Made by a program: the position numbers and the translations under genes | Origin: Phytomonospora endophytica | GTDB lineage: Bacteria > Actinomycetota > Actinomycetes > Mycobacteriales > Micromonosporaceae | DNA length: 64,000 nucleotides | Direction of reading: 5' to 3' | NCBI RefSeq assembly: GCF_014202425.1 | Contig: NZ_JACHGT010000001.1 | Location: 413,160-477,159, forward strand | Notes under the pieces: generated by a model | Seen by the model: the letters and a program-made list of their open reading frames with translations, nothing else | What the model was told of the DNA's origin: nothing | The model's database searches: none | Shown: positions 54,057 through 63,284 of the stretch, one piece after another | Layout: each line of letters starts with the position of its first letter | Numbering within the stretch: the stretch's first letter is position 1

Positions 54057-54067
54057 GCTGGACGATC

Positions 54068-54961
54068 GTGACTGAACCTACGCCCGGATTCGTGGTCGTC
54101 GACAAGCCCGGCGGGATGACCTCCCACGATGTCGTCGGCCGCATGCGCCGCCTGGCCAAGACCCGCAAGGTCGGGCACGGCGGAACGCTCGACCCGATGG
54201 CCACCGGCGTCCTCGTACTCGCCGTGGGGCGCGCCACCCGCCTGCTCACCTACGTCTCGGGCAGCGACAAGGCCTACGACGCCACGATCCGCCTCGGCCT
54301 GGCCACCGTCACCGACGACGCCGAAGGCGAGGTCACCGCCACCGCCGACGCCTCCGGCGTCACCCGCGAGGCCGTCGAGCGGGTCCTGGCCGGGATGACC
54401 GGCGAGATCGACCAGGTGCCCAGCTCGGTCAGCGCGGTCAAGATCGACGGGAAGCGCTCCTACGCCCGCGTCCGCGCCGGCGAGGAGGTCGAACTCAAGT
54501 CCCGCCGCGTCACGATCTCCCGCCTCGACGTGCACGACTTCCGCCCCGGCGACACCACCGTCGACCTCGACGTCACCGTCGAATGCTCCTCGGGCACCTA
54601 CATCCGCGCCATCGCCCGCGACCTCGGCACCGCGCTCGGTGTCGGCGGGCACCTCACGGCCCTGCGCCGCACCCGTGTCGGCGGCTTCACCCTCGCCGAG
54701 GCCCACACCCTCGACGGCCTCGCCGAGCTGGACGACCCCGTCACCCTCGACCTCGCCGCGTCGGCCGGGCGTCTCCTGCCCCGCCGCGACGCCGACGAGG
54801 CCGAGACCCGGACCCTCGCCTACGGCGGTTTCCTGGAGACGAACGGCATCGACGGCCCCTACGCGGTCTACTCGCCCGCGGGGGCCGTCGTCGCCGTCGT
54901 TCGTGAGGAGCGGGGGAAGGCGCGGCCGGAGATCGTGCTGACCACTCCCGCCGAGCTCTAG
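54068..54961 (+). CDS. truB: tRNA pseudouridine(55) synthase
   Basis: 297-residue enzyme that makes pseudouridine 55 in the T-loop of tRNAs. GFVVVDKPGGMTSHDVV and the catalytic GHGGTLDPMATGVL (nucleophile D42) are clear; KAYDATIRLGLAT and CSSGTYIRAIARDLG are further motifs, and a C-terminal PUA-like extension follows. The GTG at 54068 lies eight nt after TAAGCT, which overlaps the MATE stop codon. It converges on the MFS gene, and the two stop codons share the palindrome CTAG. Confidence 0.97.
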   Translation: MTEPTPGFVVVDKPGGMTSHDVVGRMRRLAKTRKVGHGGTLDPMATGVLVLAVGRATRLLTYVSGSDKAYDATIRLGLATVTDDAEGEVTATADASGVTREAVERVLAGMTGEIDQVPSSVSAVKIDGKRSYARVRAGEEVELKSRRVTISRLDVHDFRPGDTTVDLDVTVECSSGTYIRAIARDLGTALGVGGHLTALRRTRVGGFTLAEAHTLDGLAELDDPVTLDLAASAGRLLPRRDADEAETRTLAYGGFLETNGIDGPYAVYSPAGAVVAVVREERGKARPEIVLTTPAEL

Positions 54962-56187
54962 TCCAGGCTCGCCCGGCGCAGCTGCCGCATCGCCAGCGTC
55001 AGCACCGCCGCGGCCAGGCTCATCAGCGCGCTCGCCGTGAAGGTCGCCTCCAGTCCGAAGGCGTCGACGGCGACACCGGTCGCCGCGATGGCCAGCGGGG
55101 TCACGCCGAGGTTGGCGAACATCGACACGCTGGAGACCCGGCCGCGGTAGGCGTCGTCGGTGTTCGTCTGCACCAGCGAGGAGGTGGTGACGCCCAGGAG
55201 CCCGGCGACGATGCCGGCGGTGAAGGTCGCGATCACGCCGAGGGTGAGCGAGCCGGCGAAGCCGAGCCCGGCCATGCAGACGCCCTCGATGACGGCACCG
55301 GCCGCGAGCAGGTAACCGAGCCGTCCCTTCGGCTTGACCTTGAGCAGGACCAGCGCGGAGGCGGCGGCGCCGATGCCGAACCCGGCGAGCAGCAGGCCGA
55401 TGCCCCGCGAACCCCAGCCGCGCTCGTCGGAGACCAGGGCGAGACCGACGTTCATCGGGCCGACGAAGCCGAGGTTGAGCAACAGCGAGGTCAGCACGAG
55501 GCCGCCGACGAGCCGGTTGCGGCGCAGGTAGGCCAGTCCGTCGCGGAGGGCGGTGGTCGTCTTCTTCGCGGGGGCGGTCTCGCCCTCGGCCGGGCGGGGG
55601 CGGACGGTCCAGAGCATGACGGCCGACAGGATGAAGGTGACCGCGTCGACCAGCGCGGCGAGGGGCAGGCCGCCGACCGCGACGAGCACGCCGCCGAGCG
55701 GGGCGCCGAGCGTGAGCGCGGCCCGGCTGGTCAGCTCGCGCAGTGCCGCGCCGCTGGAGTACTGCTCCTTCGACAGCAGCCGGGGCTGCATGGCGCCCGC
55801 GGCGGGCATGAAGATCGCGTCGGCGGCGCCGAACACCAGCGAGACCACGACCAGGAGCGCGATGCTCGGGCTCCACAGCGCGACACCGGCGGCGCACAGG
55901 ACGATCGCCGCGCGGACCGCGTCGCTGCCGATCATCAGCTTGCGCGGGCCGAAGCGGTCGACGAACACGCCGCCGAAGAGCATCAGCGCCAAACGCGGGA
56001 TCGCCGAGACGGCCAGGACGACACCGGCGGCGGCGGGGGAGGCGAGCTGCACGGCGGCCCAGGACAGGGCCACGTACCAGACCTGGTCGCCGACGATGGA
56101 GACCGTCTGACCGGCGATGTAGCGGAGGTAGGCGGGCTCGCGGTAGGCGGCGCGGGCGACGGGGGCGGGGGCGGTGACGGTGGCCAT
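54958..56187 (-). CDS. MFS transporter
   Basis: 409 residues, about 11-12 hydrophobic segments. YLRYIAGQTVSIVGDQVWYVAL and GGVFVDRFGPRKLMIGSDAVRA (motif A) are plain; it belongs to the MFS_3-type exporters. ATG 56187 has GAGGAG at good spacing. The ArsR-type gene lies 86 nt upstream in the same direction, making another regulator-exporter unit inserted between truB and ribF. The TAG stop overlaps the truB stop. Confidence 0.88.
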   Translation of the reverse strand: MATVTAPAPVARAAYREPAYLRYIAGQTVSIVGDQVWYVALSWAAVQLASPAAAGVVLAVSAIPRLALMLFGGVFVDRFGPRKLMIGSDAVRAAIVLCAAGVALWSPSIALLVVVSLVFGAADAIFMPAAGAMQPRLLSKEQYSSGAALRELTSRAALTLGAPLGGVLVAVGGLPLAALVDAVTFILSAVMLWTVRPRPAEGETAPAKKTTTALRDGLAYLRRNRLVGGLVLTSLLLNLGFVGPMNVGLALVSDERGWGSRGIGLLLAGFGIGAAASALVLLKVKPKGRLGYLLAAGAVIEGVCMAGLGFAGSLTLGVIATFTAGIVAGLLGVTTSSLVQTNTDDAYRGRVSSVSMFANLGVTPLAIAATGVAVDAFGLEATFTASALMSLAAAVLTLAMRQLRRASLD

Positions 56188-56273
56188 GCTGGGGCTCCTC
56201 AAGAGCGCGAAGGGGTGCACCGGGACGATGGCGGCCGTCTCGGCTGGTGGCGGGTGAGGCTATGGGGGAGAGG

Positions 56274-56852
56274 TCAGGGTCGTTCGGGGAAGTTGTGCAT
56301 GAAGTGGAAGACGACCTCGCGGCCCTCGACACGGCCCTCGGCGCGGGCCTGCTTGCCGACCGCCGACCACTTCACGACCAGCGCGGTGAGCTCCTCGTTG
56401 AAGGCGACGGTCTCCTCAGGGGTGAGGAAGAGGTTCGACTCCGAGGAGGTCGCGATCCTCGTCCAGGGCTCGCCCCACTCGTCGCGCGCCTTCTCCCACT
56501 CGATCGCCCGCTCGAACTCGTCGGCCATCATCTGCGCCTTGACGGTGTCGGCGATGGCGCGGGCCTCGGGGGTGTCGAAGTCGGCGGTGTCCCAGGTGTT
56601 CGAGCCGGGGGTGGCCTTCCACCAGCGCTCCCGCTTGTCGCGGGCGAGCTCGGGGGCCTCCTCGATGTATCCGTGCTTGGCCAGCGCGCGCAGGTGGTAG
56701 CTGATCTGCCCGGGGTCGCCCTCGACCTTCTTCGCCAGCACGCCGACCGTGGACGGGCCGAGCTGGATCAGCAGGCGGTAGAGCCGCCGGCGGAGCGGCT
56801 GGCTCAGGGCCTTGAGCGTCTCGGGGTCGGTGATGCGGCGTTTCTCGGTCAT
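56274..56852 (-). CDS. ArsR-type winged-helix transcriptional regulator
   Basis: 192 residues. The N-terminal winged helix (RRITDPETLKALSQPLRRRL, VGVLAKKVEGDPGQISYHLRAL) fits the ArsR/HTH_20 group; the C-terminal half is helical (FERAIEWEKARDEWGEPW) with no cysteine metal site, so a small-molecule or stress ligand is more likely than metal. It precedes the MFS exporter gene. A large inverted repeat in the gap to ribF is a strong candidate for its operator. Confidence 0.88.
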   Translation of the reverse strand: MTEKRRITDPETLKALSQPLRRRLYRLLIQLGPSTVGVLAKKVEGDPGQISYHLRALAKHGYIEEAPELARDKRERWWKATPGSNTWDTADFDTPEARAIADTVKAQMMADEFERAIEWEKARDEWGEPWTRIATSSESNLFLTPEETVAFNEELTALVVKWSAVGKQARAEGRVEGREVVFHFMHNFPERP

Positions 56853-56862
56853 GAGGCAACAG

Positions 56863-56918
56863 TAGATCCAGTAGAAAACTTCTGCAATAGATTTACCGGA
56901 ACTTTTTTACTGGATCTT
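56863..56918. promoter_or_regulatory. Inverted 19-bp operator motifs upstream of the ArsR-type gene
   Basis: TAGATCCAGTAGAAAACTT (56863-56881) and, on the other strand, AAGATCCAGTAAAAAAGTT (56900-56918) match at 16 of 19 positions and face each other. The region is AT-rich and starts 11 bp upstream of the regulator's ATG, so it covers its promoter. Autoregulation is the natural reading. Confidence 0.65.
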
Positions 56919-57008
56919 GCGAAGCCTCTCCGGAAGGCTCCCGAACGTGGCGCCGCACACCCCCCGGCGGCAAACGCGCGTTCGCCGCGACGTGAAAAGA
57001 TGGCGATC

Positions 57009-57974
57009 ATGCAGCGATGGCGTGGCGTGGACGAGACCCCGGCGGACTGGGGCCGGTCGGTGGTGACGATCGGCGTCTTCGACGGCGTCCACCTGGGACA
57101 TCAGCAGATCATCCGGCGCGCGGTCGCCGACGCGCGCGAGCGCGGCCTGCGCAGCGTCGTGCTCACCTTCGACCCCCATCCCTCGGCGGTCGTCCGCCCG
57201 GGTGCGCACCCGGCGATCCTCACCGAGCTTGAGTACAAGGGCGACCTCCTCGCCGAACTCGGCGTCGACGGCATGTGCGTCGTGCCCTTCACGCACGAGT
57301 TCTCCCAGCTCGCGCCCGACTCCTTCGTCCACGACGTGCTCGTCGAGCACCTGCACGCCGCGACCGTCGTGGTCGGCGAGAACTTCCGCTTCGGGCACAA
57401 GGCCGCCGGTGACGTGACGATGCTCACCGAGCTCGGCAAGACCTTCGGCTTCAGCGTCGACGCCGTCCCGCTCGCCGCGCAGGCCGAGGGTGGCGAGACC
57501 GTCTACAGCTCGACCTATGTCCGCTCCTGCGTCGCCGCGGGTGACGTGACCGCCGCGGCGGCCGCGCTCGGCCGCCCGCACCGGGTCGGCGGGCTCGTCG
57601 TGCGGGGCGCCAACCGGGGCGGTTCGCAGCTGGGCTTCCCGACCGCGAACCTCCACCACACCCCCGATGTGGCCGTCCCCGCCGACGCGATCTACGCGGG
57701 CTGGCTCACCCGCGCCATCGACGGCAAGCCGCTCCCGGCGGCCATCAGCGTCGGCACGAACCCGACCTTCGCCGGGCGCGAGCGGACCGTCGAGGCGCAC
57801 ATCATCGACTTCTCCGGCGACCTCTACGGCGAGCAGGTCGCGCTCGACTTCGTCGAGCGCCTGCGCGAGCAGCGCGCCTACGACGCCCTGGAGCCGCTGA
57901 TCGCGCAGATCACCGCCGACGTGGCCGAGTCGGGGAAGATCCTGGGCCTGTTAGGCTTAGACGGTCCGCTGTGA
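57009..57974 (+). CDS. ribF: Bifunctional riboflavin kinase/FAD synthetase
   Basis: 321 residues. The N-terminal FMN adenylyltransferase domain has VTIGVFDGVHLGHQQII (nucleotidyltransferase HxGH-like motif) and VVGENFRFGHKAAGD; the C-terminal riboflavin kinase domain has GRPHRVGGLVVRGANRGG and LGFPTANLH (PTAN motif). Makes FMN and FAD. ATG 57009 lies seven nt after AAAGAT; ATG 57000 would add three residues. In the usual position between truB and rpsO, although two extra genes separate it from truB. Confidence 0.96.
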   Translation: MQRWRGVDETPADWGRSVVTIGVFDGVHLGHQQIIRRAVADARERGLRSVVLTFDPHPSAVVRPGAHPAILTELEYKGDLLAELGVDGMCVVPFTHEFSQLAPDSFVHDVLVEHLHAATVVVGENFRFGHKAAGDVTMLTELGKTFGFSVDAVPLAAQAEGGETVYSSTYVRSCVAAGDVTAAAAALGRPHRVGGLVVRGANRGGSQLGFPTANLHHTPDVAVPADAIYAGWLTRAIDGKPLPAAISVGTNPTFAGRERTVEAHIIDFSGDLYGEQVALDFVERLREQRAYDALEPLIAQITADVAESGKILGLLGLDGPL

Positions 57975-58052
57975 GCGGACCACTCCTGTGTGCCTGCACG
58001 ACGCCGCGGGTACGCGAGAGAATTTCCTGTTCCACACCCACTAAGGGAGATC

Positions 58053-58322
58053 ATGGCGCTCGATACAGCCGCCAAGGCCGAAATCATGACCCAGTACGCC
58101 ACCACCGAAGGTGACACCGGGTCGCCCGAGGTCCAGGTCGCGGTCCTGTCCAAGCGGATCAGCGACCTGACCGAGCACCTCAAGGTGCACAAGCACGACC
58201 ACCACAGCCGCCGCGGCCTTCTGCTGCTGGTCGGCCGTCGCCGTCGTCTGCTGAAGTACCTGCAGAAGAACGAGATCACCCGCTACCGCGCGCTCATCGA
58301 GCGCCTCGGTCTGCGGCGATAG
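58053..58322 (+). CDS. rpsO: 30S ribosomal protein S15
   Basis: 89 residues, full length. [46 protein letters not shown] contains the conserved HxxDxxSRRGL core that contacts 16S rRNA helices 20-22. ATG 58053 has AAGGGAG upstream. Followed by a strong hairpin and pnp, the ancient rpsO-pnp pairing. Confidence 0.98.
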   Translation: MALDTAAKAEIMTQYATTEGDTGSPEVQVAVLSKRISDLTEHLKVHKHDHHSRRGLLLLVGRRRRLLKYLQKNEITRYRALIERLGLRR

Positions 58323-58330
58323 ACCACTCC

Positions 58331-58357
58331 GGGGGAGCGACACGAGGTCGCTCCCCC
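58331..58357 (+). terminator. Terminator between rpsO and pnp
   Basis: GGGGGAGCGAC pairs with GTCGCTCCCCC (11 bp) around ACGAG, eight nt after the rpsO stop. In other bacteria this intergenic hairpin also protects rpsO mRNA from PNPase. Confidence 0.82.
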
Positions 58358-58500
58358 GAGTCATACGGTCACCCGGTGTGTATCCCGGGTACCGTGCAGA
58401 AAGTAGTAGCGGCGCGTCGCAGCCGTCGGCGTACCGGTCCTCGGTAGTGGCGTCCGGGCAACAAGACAGCCCGTGCGCTTCGATCGAAGACCGGCCGCGG

Positions 58501-58543
58501 ACAGCTCCAACCAAGACGACGTGCCTTGACACGAAGGAGCTGT
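58501..58543 (+). promoter_or_regulatory. pnp leader with possible RBS-sequestering pairing
   Basis: ACAGCTCC (58501-58508) is complementary to GGAGCTGT (58536-58543), which contains the GGAG of the pnp ribosome-binding site. The 27-nt loop is long. A further 12-base palindrome CTTCGATCGAAG lies at about 58476-58487. PNPase autoregulates its leader in E. coli; here the idea is only inferred. Confidence 0.4.
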
Positions 58544-58551
58544 AGACACAC

Positions 58552-60993
58552 ATGTCCGCAGAATCAACCGCGCGTATTCCCGAGGTAACCGAACTCGGTA
58601 CGCATTCCGCGACGGCCACCGTCGACAACGGGAGCTTCGGCACCCGGGAGATCACCTTCTCCACCGGTCGCCTCGCCCGCCAGGCCGGCGGTTCCGTCCT
58701 CGCGCAGCTCGGCGACACCGTCGTGCTCTCGACGACGACCGCGAGCAAGGCGCCCAAGGAGCACTTCGACTTCTTCCCCCTGACGGTGGACGTCGAGGAG
58801 CGCATGTACGCCGCGGGCCGCATCCCCGGCTCGTTCTTCCGCCGCGAAGGCCGCCCGAGCGAGGACGCCGTCCTCACCTGCCGCCTCATCGACCGCCCGC
58901 TGCGTCCCAGCTTCGTCAAGGGGCTGCGCAACGAGGTCCAGGTCGTCGAGACGGTCCTGGCCCTCGACGAGGCCCACCCGTACGACGTGGTGGCCATCAA
59001 CGCCGCCTCGGCGTCGACGCAGCTGTCCGGCCTGCCCTTCACCGGCCCGATCGGCGCCACCCGCGTGGCCCACATCGACGGCCAGTGGGTGGCGTTCCCG
59101 ACCCACGCCGAGCTTGAGCGCGCCACCTTCGACATGGTCGTCGCCGGCCGTGTCACCGAGGCGGGCGAGGTCGCGATCATGATGGTCGAGGCCGAGGCCA
59201 CCGACAAGACCATCTCCCTCATCGCCGGTGGCGCCCCCGCCCCGACCGAAGAGGTCGTCGCCTCCGGCCTGGAGGCCTCCAAGGTCGCGATCCGCGAGCT
59301 CTGCCGCGCGCAGGCCGCCCTCGCCGCCGAGGCCGCCAAGCCCGTCCGCGAGTTCCCGGTCTTCCTGGACTACCAGGACGACGTGCTGGCCGCGGTCGAG
59401 GCCGCCGTCACCACCGAACTCGCCGAGGCGCTCACCATCGCCGACAAGCAGGACCGCGAAGAGCAGCTCGACCGGGTCAAGGAACTCGCGCACGAGAAGG
59501 TCGACGCGTCGTTCCCCGAGCGTGAGAAGGAGGTCGGCGCGGCCCTGCGCTCGCTGACCAAGAAGCTCATCCGCAACCGGGTCCTGCGCGACAAGGTCCG
59601 CATGGACGGCCGCGGCACCCGCGACATCCGTTCGCTCAACGCCGAGGTCAAGATCCTCCCGCGCGTGCACGGCTCGGCCCTGTTCGAGCGCGGCGAAACC
59701 CAGATCCTGGGCGTCACCACGCTGAACATGCTGCGCCTGGAGCAGGCCCTGGACACCCTGTCCCCGGTCACCAAGAAGCGCTACATGCACAACTACAACT
59801 TCCCGCCCTACTCGACCGGTGAGACCGGCCGGGTCGGTTCGCCGAAGCGCCGCGAGATCGGCCACGGAGCGCTCGCCGAGCGTGCCCTGGTCCCGGTCCT
59901 GCCGGCCCGCGAGGAGTTCCCCTACGCGATCCGCCAGGTCTCCGAGGCGCTGGGCTCCAACGGCTCGACGTCCATGGGTTCGGTCTGCGCCTCGACGATG
60001 TCGCTGATGGCGGCCGGTGTGCCGCTGAAGGCGCCCGTCGCGGGCATCGCCATGGGCCTCATCTCCGATGAGGTCGACGGCAAGACCGAGTACGTGACGC
60101 TGACCGACATCCTCGGTGCCGAGGACGCCTTCGGCGACATGGACTTCAAGGTCGCCGGCACGCGCGAGTTCGTGACCGCGCTGCAGCTCGACACCAAGCT
60201 CGACGGCATCCCCTCGGACGTCCTCGCGGCCGCTCTCCAGCAGGCCAACGAGGCCCGCCACGCGATCCTCGACGTCATGGGCGAGGCCATCGCCACCACC
60301 GGCGAGATGGCCGACTCCGCGCCTCGCGTCACCACGGTGAAGATCCCGGTCGACAAGATCGGCATGGTCATCGGCCCGAAGGGCCAGACGATCAACGGCA
60401 TCACCGAGGAGACCGGCGCCGACATCTCCATCGAGGACGACGGCACGATCTACGTCGGCGCGACCAACGGTCCCGCCGCCGAGGCCGCCGTGGCGATGAT
60501 CAACGGGATCGCCAACCCGACGCTGCCGGAGGTGGGCGACCGCTTCCTCGGCACCGTGGTGAAGACCGCCGCGTTCGGCGCGTTCATCTCCCTGGTGCCC
60601 GGCCGCGACGGTCTGCTGCACATCTCGAAGATCGGCGACGGCAAGCGCATCGAGAAGGTCGAGGACGTGCTCAACGTCGGCGACAAGATCGAGGTGCAGA
60701 TCGCCGACGTCGACAACCGCGGCAAGATCTACCTGGACAAGGTCTACCCCGAAGGCCAGGAGCCCCCGAAGCGCCCGGCCGGCGGCCGCCCCGAGGGCGA
60801 CCGCGGACCCCGTTCGGACCGCGGCGACCGCGGCCCGCGCGGTGACCGTGGACCCCGTGGCGACCGCGGTGACCGCGGCCCGCGTCGCGACGACGCCCCC
60901 CGTGAGGGCGGCGACGGCGGCGGCGAGGGTGGCGGCGAAGGCGGCGACGGCGACTCCGACGGCCCGCGCCGGGAACGCCGTCGGCACCGCTGA
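58552..60993 (+). CDS. pnp: Polyribonucleotide nucleotidyltransferase (PNPase)
   Basis: 813 residues, the long actinobacterial form. Two RNase PH-like domains with a helical linker (first about 20-235, second about 345-560, containing [18 protein letters not shown] and [15 protein letters not shown]), a KH domain ([17 protein letters not shown]) and an S1 domain ([20 protein letters not shown]) are complete. From about residue 743 there is an extra Arg/Gly/Asp tail (GDRGPR repeats, then GGDGGGEGG and RRERRRHR), likely an RNA-binding or assembly tail. In Streptomyces the enzyme also polyadenylates RNA. GAAGGAG precedes ATG 58552. Confidence 0.97.
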   Translation: MSAESTARIPEVTELGTHSATATVDNGSFGTREITFSTGRLARQAGGSVLAQLGDTVVLSTTTASKAPKEHFDFFPLTVDVEERMYAAGRIPGSFFRREGRPSEDAVLTCRLIDRPLRPSFVKGLRNEVQVVETVLALDEAHPYDVVAINAASASTQLSGLPFTGPIGATRVAHIDGQWVAFPTHAELERATFDMVVAGRVTEAGEVAIMMVEAEATDKTISLIAGGAPAPTEEVVASGLEASKVAIRELCRAQAALAAEAAKPVREFPVFLDYQDDVLAAVEAAVTTELAEALTIADKQDREEQLDRVKELAHEKVDASFPEREKEVGAALRSLTKKLIRNRVLRDKVRMDGRGTRDIRSLNAEVKILPRVHGSALFERGETQILGVTTLNMLRLEQALDTLSPVTKKRYMHNYNFPPYSTGETGRVGSPKRREIGHGALAERALVPVLPAREEFPYAIRQVSEALGSNGSTSMGSVCASTMSLMAAGVPLKAPVAGIAMGLISDEVDGKTEYVTLTDILGAEDAFGDMDFKVAGTREFVTALQLDTKLDGIPSDVLAAALQQANEARHAILDVMGEAIATTGEMADSAPRVTTVKIPVDKIGMVIGPKGQTINGITEETGADISIEDDGTIYVGATNGPAAEAAVAMINGIANPTLPEVGDRFLGTVVKTAAFGAFISLVPGRDGLLHISKIGDGKRIEKVEDVLNVGDKIEVQIADVDNRGKIYLDKVYPEGQEPPKRPAGGRPEGDRGPRSDRGDRGPRGDRGPRGDRGDRGPRRDDAPREGGDGGGEGGGEGGDGDSDGPRRERRRHR

Positions 60994-61013
60994 CCCGCGA
61001 TCCCGACAATCGA

Positions 61014-62327
61014 ATGAGCGACGCTCTCACCCGCACTCTCGCGGATGACCCGCTGGGCGGCACGGTACGGCGTACCGTGCTGCCCAGCGGGCTGCGCATC
61101 CTCACCGAGTCGATCCCCGCCATGCGCAGCGTTTCGGTCGGCGTGTGGGTGGGGATCGGCTCACGGGACGAGTCCGAGGAGTTCTCCGGGGCCTCGCACT
61201 TCCTGGAGCACCTCCTCTTCAAGGGCACGACCCGGCGGTCCGCCCTGGACATCACCGCCGAGATCGAGGCGGTCGGCGGCGACACCAACGCCTTCACCGC
61301 CAAGGACCACACGTGCTTCTACGCGCGCGTCCTCGACGAGGACCTGCCGCTGGCCGTCGATGTCCTCGGTGACCTGATCTGCGACTCGCTCCTCGAAGAG
61401 GACGATGTCGAGACCGAGCGCGGCGTGATCCTCGAAGAGATCGCCATGCACGACGACGAGCCCGACGACGCCGTGCACGACATGCTCGCCACGGCCGTCT
61501 TCGGCGCGCACCCGCTCGGGCGCGAGATCTCCGGGACGGTCGAGACGATCGAGTCGATGACGCGCGCCCGCATCAACGACTTCTACCGGCAGCGGTACAC
61601 GGCGCCCAACATCGTCATCGCCGCCGCCGGGAACCTCAGCCACACCCGGGTCGTCGACCTCGTCGCGGAGGCCTTCGCGCCCCTCGCCGTGGCCGACGCC
61701 GCGCCCACGCCGATCCGGTCGGCCTTCGAGCCGGTCGCCGATCTCGGACCGTTCCTCACGGTCGCGCGGAAGGACACCGAGCAGGCGCACCTGGTCGTCG
61801 GCACGCGGGGACTGGCACGCCGCGACTCGCGCCGGTTCGCCCTGGAGACCCTCACCCAGATCCTCGGCGGGGGCATGTCGAGCCTGCTGTTCCAGCGCAT
61901 CCGCGAGGAACGCGGCCTGGCCTACTCGGTGTACGCGTACACGGCCGGGTACGCCGAGACCGGTCTGCTCGGCGTCTACGCCGGGTGCCAGCCGGGCAAG
62001 GCCGACCAGGTCCTCGACCTGACCCTGGCCACGCTCGACGAGGTCGCCAAGGACGGCTGCGTCGAGGTCGACGTCGCCCGCGCCAAGGGGGCCTTGAAAG
62101 GCTCGATGGTGCTCGCGATGGAGGACACCAGCTCGCGCATGAGCCGGCTGGGCAAGGGCGAGTTGCTGTTCGGCGACCTGCTCAGCCTCGACGAGCTCCT
62201 CGCGCGCGTCGACGCGGTGACCGTCGACGACGTGCGCGCGGTGGCGACCGAGGTGCTCGGCCGTCCGCGTTCGCTGGCGGCGATCGGGCCTTTCGACGAC
62301 AGCCACTTCACCTGGCCGACGCGCTGA
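61014..62327 (+). CDS. M16 family metallopeptidase (PepR-like)
   Basis: 437-residue inverzincin protease. H62-F-L-E65-H66 is the inverted zinc motif, with the third ligand E142 in ERGVILEEIAM about 75 residues on; the second M16 domain shows the expected QILGGGMSSLLFQRIREERGLAYSVYAY. The catalytic set is complete, so this is the active half rather than a partner subunit. It follows pnp by 20 nt, an arrangement conserved in actinobacteria and firmicutes; substrates are unknown. A U-tailed terminator follows. Confidence 0.94.
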   Translation: MSDALTRTLADDPLGGTVRRTVLPSGLRILTESIPAMRSVSVGVWVGIGSRDESEEFSGASHFLEHLLFKGTTRRSALDITAEIEAVGGDTNAFTAKDHTCFYARVLDEDLPLAVDVLGDLICDSLLEEDDVETERGVILEEIAMHDDEPDDAVHDMLATAVFGAHPLGREISGTVETIESMTRARINDFYRQRYTAPNIVIAAAGNLSHTRVVDLVAEAFAPLAVADAAPTPIRSAFEPVADLGPFLTVARKDTEQAHLVVGTRGLARRDSRRFALETLTQILGGGMSSLLFQRIREERGLAYSVYAYTAGYAETGLLGVYAGCQPGKADQVLDLTLATLDEVAKDGCVEVDVARAKGALKGSMVLAMEDTSSRMSRLGKGELLFGDLLSLDELLARVDAVTVDDVRAVATEVLGRPRSLAAIGPFDDSHFTWPTR

Positions 62328-63209
<882 letters not shown>

Positions 63210-63284
63210 CCGCGGGCGCAAGTCGGCCACAAGCGACATTTGATCTCAGGCCGCCATTTTCCTTGGTGCGACTACGATGTCGGG

